Assembly: GCF_900543425.1 (NCBI RefSeq)
Contig: NZ_UQRQ01000005.1
Location: 1-64,000 of the forward strand
Source of the DNA: an uncultured Sanguibacteroides sp.
GTDB lineage: Bacteria > Bacteroidota > Bacteroidia > Bacteroidales > Marinifilaceae
Reading direction: 5' to 3'
DNA length: 64,000 bases
The translations under genes and the position numbers were made by a program. The notes beneath the pieces are model-generated. The model was not told the origin of the DNA, did not search any database, and saw only the letters and a list, made by a program, of their open reading frames with translations. Of the stretch, positions 62,184-64,000 are shown one piece after another (position 1 is the stretch's first letter; each line of letters opens with the position of its first letter).

Positions 62184-63011
62184 ATGAGTGTATTCAATAC
62201 GAAAAAAATCATATTTTGGAGCATCAACTTGTTGGTAGCCGTGTTACTTCTTTTTCTTACCGGTTATATTGTCCTTCAACGTTTAGACAGTTACACCTTA
62301 CATGGTCAATACATTTCTGTACCTGATTTGCGCGGACTTACTCCTTCGGAGGCGGCTCCATTCCTCCAAGAGAAAAATTTATTCGCTATCGTAGTCGATT
62401 CTATCTACGACGATCACGCCAAGGCGGGAGCTGTCGTCGAGCAATTTCCGTCTCCCGAATCCAAGGTAAAAAACAGCCGGACGATCCAACTCACCATCAA
62501 TGCCAACGCACCGGAAAAACTAATCTTCCCGAATCTAAAAAATACGGCATTCAGACAAACGATACAGAAGTTAAAAAATATCGGTTTCAATATCGGCCAA
62601 CTAAAATATACCTCCTCCAACTTTAAGAATTTGGTACTGGGTTTTATGTATAAAGACGAACCTATTGAACCCGGAGACATCATCCAGAAAGGGGAGAATA
62701 TCGATATTATATTAGGAGATGGGAATACAAGTAATAATCAGGTTTTCATCCCGAATCTACGAGGCAAGACGTTAGAAGAGGCCAAAACTCTTATTCTGCT
62801 GTCTTTTTTAAACATAGGAGAGATTATTAACGATGAAACCGTCCGCACTCCACAAGATCAACTCGAAGCTTTTATCTACCAGCAATCGCCTGATATCGAA
62901 GAACATCCTAAGACCACATTGGGAAGTCATATAACGATTTATTTGACAAAAGATCAGGAGAAATTAGTCGTGCAGGACACTCTTTCCATTGAAACACAAG
63001 AACAACGATGA
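62184..63011 (+). CDS. PASTA-domain membrane protein
   Basis: A 275-residue protein with one N-terminal membrane helix (IIFWSINLLVAVLLLFLTGYIVL, residues 9-31) and three PASTA repeats outside. They begin at VPDLRGLTPSEA (~46), FPNLKNTAFRQT (~113) and IPNLRGKTLEEA (~189), each with a Gly/Lys-rich end such as VKNSRTIQLTI. PASTA domains bind muropeptides or penicillin-binding proteins; here there is no kinase domain. The stop codon overlaps the start of the pseudouridine synthase gene (ATGA), so they are co-translated. Confidence 0.88.
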   Translation: MSVFNTKKIIFWSINLLVAVLLLFLTGYIVLQRLDSYTLHGQYISVPDLRGLTPSEAAPFLQEKNLFAIVVDSIYDDHAKAGAVVEQFPSPESKVKNSRTIQLTINANAPEKLIFPNLKNTAFRQTIQKLKNIGFNIGQLKYTSSNFKNLVLGFMYKDEPIEPGDIIQKGENIDIILGDGNTSNNQVFIPNLRGKTLEEAKTLILLSFLNIGEIINDETVRTPQDQLEAFIYQQSPDIEEHPKTTLGSHITIYLTKDQEKLVVQDTLSIETQEQR

Positions 63012-64000
63012 TCGAAGAAACAGAAGATATAGACGAACTGAACGAAGAGGAAGAACAAGAGCAGGAATTATTCGAACATTTTCGTCTGGAAGCAGACTCC
63101 GGTCAAGCTCTTTTACGAATCGACAAATTCCTGGTAGACCGGATTCCTAATGCTTCGCGTACCAAAATACAAGACGCTGCCGAAGCGGGTAATATATTGG
63201 TAAACGGAAAACCCGTGAAACCCAATTACAAGGTAAAACCCAAAGACGTGGTTTCGGTTATGATGTCTCACCCGAAAAGAGAGATCACGATCATTCCCGA
63301 AAACATTCCTCTCCATATTGTTTATGAGGACGATGACCTGTTAATTATAAACAAAGCGCCCGGTATGGTAGTACACCCTTCTTTCGGCCATTACACGGGC
63401 ACATTGGTCAATGCCTTAGCTTGGCATTTAAAGGACAATCCTCTTTTTAAAGAAAATGATCCCCGACCGGGACTTGTTCACCGGATAGACAAAGATACTT
63501 CCGGCTTACTGGTCATTGCCAAGACAGAAGAGGCTAAAACAAAACTTGCCTTACAGTTTTTTAACAAAACTTCCGACCGGAAATACGTTGCCGTCTGCTG
63601 GGGTAACCTGGAAGAAGATAACGGTACGATCATCGGTAATATCGGCAGAAACCTCTCCAATCGAAAAGTTATGGGCGTCTTTCCCGAAGGCAGCGAATAC
63701 GGTAAGCATGCCGTTACCCACTACCATGTATTAGAACGTCTCGGATATGTAAATGTCATTGAGTGCGTACTTGAAACCGGAAGAACCCATCAGATCCGGG
63801 CTCATTTCAAGCATATCAAACATCCGTTATTCAACGACCCGGAATACGGTGGTAACGAGATACTGAAAGGAACGACTTTCAGCAAATACAAACAATTTGT
63901 ACAAAACTGTTTCGCGATCTGCCCCCGTCAGGCTTTACATGCCAAAACATTAGGGTTCGTTCATCCGACAACGGAAAAATACATGGCTTTCGATTCGGAA
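63008..64000 (+). CDS. RluD-family 23S rRNA pseudouridine synthase, 3' end outside window
   Basis: 331 codons are present without a stop before the window end. After an acidic N-terminal leader (IEETEDIDELNEEEEQEQ) there is an S4 RNA-binding domain (RIDKFLVDRIPNASRTKIQ, ~37-55; NILVNGKPVKPNYKVKPKD). The catalytic domain has INKAPGMVVHPSFGHYTGT and the active-site Asp in RPGLVHRIDKDTSGLLV near residue 163. ETGRTHQIRAHF near residue 260 is the RNA-contact block. RluD modifies helix 69 of 23S rRNA. The start overlaps the PASTA stop. Confidence 0.93.
   Translation, partial: MIEETEDIDELNEEEEQEQELFEHFRLEADSGQALLRIDKFLVDRIPNASRTKIQDAAEAGNILVNGKPVKPNYKVKPKDVVSVMMSHPKREITIIPENIPLHIVYEDDDLLIINKAPGMVVHPSFGHYTGTLVNALAWHLKDNPLFKENDPRPGLVHRIDKDTSGLLVIAKTEEAKTKLALQFFNKTSDRKYVAVCWGNLEEDNGTIIGNIGRNLSNRKVMGVFPEGSEYGKHAVTHYHVLERLGYVNVIECVLETGRTHQIRAHFKHIKHPLFNDPEYGGNEILKGTTFSKYKQFVQNCFAICPRQALHAKTLGFVHPTTEKYMAFDSE

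Overview
The window looks like a chromosome segment of a gut-type Bacteroidales bacterium (Bacteroidetes). The evidence is AT-rich intergenic DNA, promoters of the Bacteroides type (TTTG, 19-21 bp gap, TAnnTTTG), a TonB-dependent receptor, lipid A and lipoprotein genes (lpxB, lgt), DUF4251 and golvesin-type domains, and a Bacteroides-style glutamate/GABA acid-resistance cluster. I cannot fix the genus from sequence alone; an Odoribacter/Butyricimonas-like organism would fit but is a guess. No phage, integrase, transposase gene or CRISPR array is visible.

Layout. 1-160: 3' part of tRNA-Gly and its terminators. 191-9613: a redox/Tat module in three transcription units: a minus-strand DUF362 and metallo-beta-lactamase pair, two flavodoxin-like proteins (one exported), and an operon for a large membrane/Tat-exported Fe-S protein, DUF1893, a TonB receptor, an ECF-S-like protein, TatA and TatC. 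The three promoters carry the same 30-bp operator at exactly the same distance (51 bp) from the -7 box, so they probably form one regulon. 9755-18034: a TPR protein, ispF-lpxB-lgt, mtaB, a sugar-nucleotide epimerase, nhaA and tRNA-Ser. 18353-20347: two paralogous AraC regulators with a shared promoter element. 20651-30883: a cytosolic trypsin-like protease paired with a Met/Gln-rich protein, an esterase, a small GNAT, an aldo/keto reductase with an old-yellow enzyme, an orphan histidine kinase with a Cys-rich PAS-like region, and transporters. 30947-35909: envelope glycosyltransferase and phosphoesterase, a GNAT, a THUMP-like methyltransferase and an MFS transporter. 36047-41571: acid resistance (GadC, glutaminase, ion channel, ferritin-like protein, GadB), with two related REP-like hairpins flanking the ferritin gene. 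41870-45998: two paralogous acyl-CoA ligases around a DUF4251 protein. 46486-47916: a lipoprotein with two strong palindromic operator-like sites upstream.

47984-55149 is the most unusual region. Four small exported single-Ig-domain proteins with nearly identical leaders are interleaved with a 1105-residue ABC-2-type permease, fused to a degenerate M1-peptidase-like region and a golvesin-like C-terminal domain. A decayed second permease copy is also present, and one Ig protein has the last ~30 residues of the permease grafted onto its end. No ATPase gene is nearby. It reads as a recombining gene family at a single locus.

55563-64000: a Ca/Na exchanger, Nramp transporter, synthetase-type RSH enzyme with a degenerate hydrolase domain, a LysM/periplasmic-binding-like protein, a PASTA protein and the start of an RluD-family pseudouridine synthase cut by the window edge.
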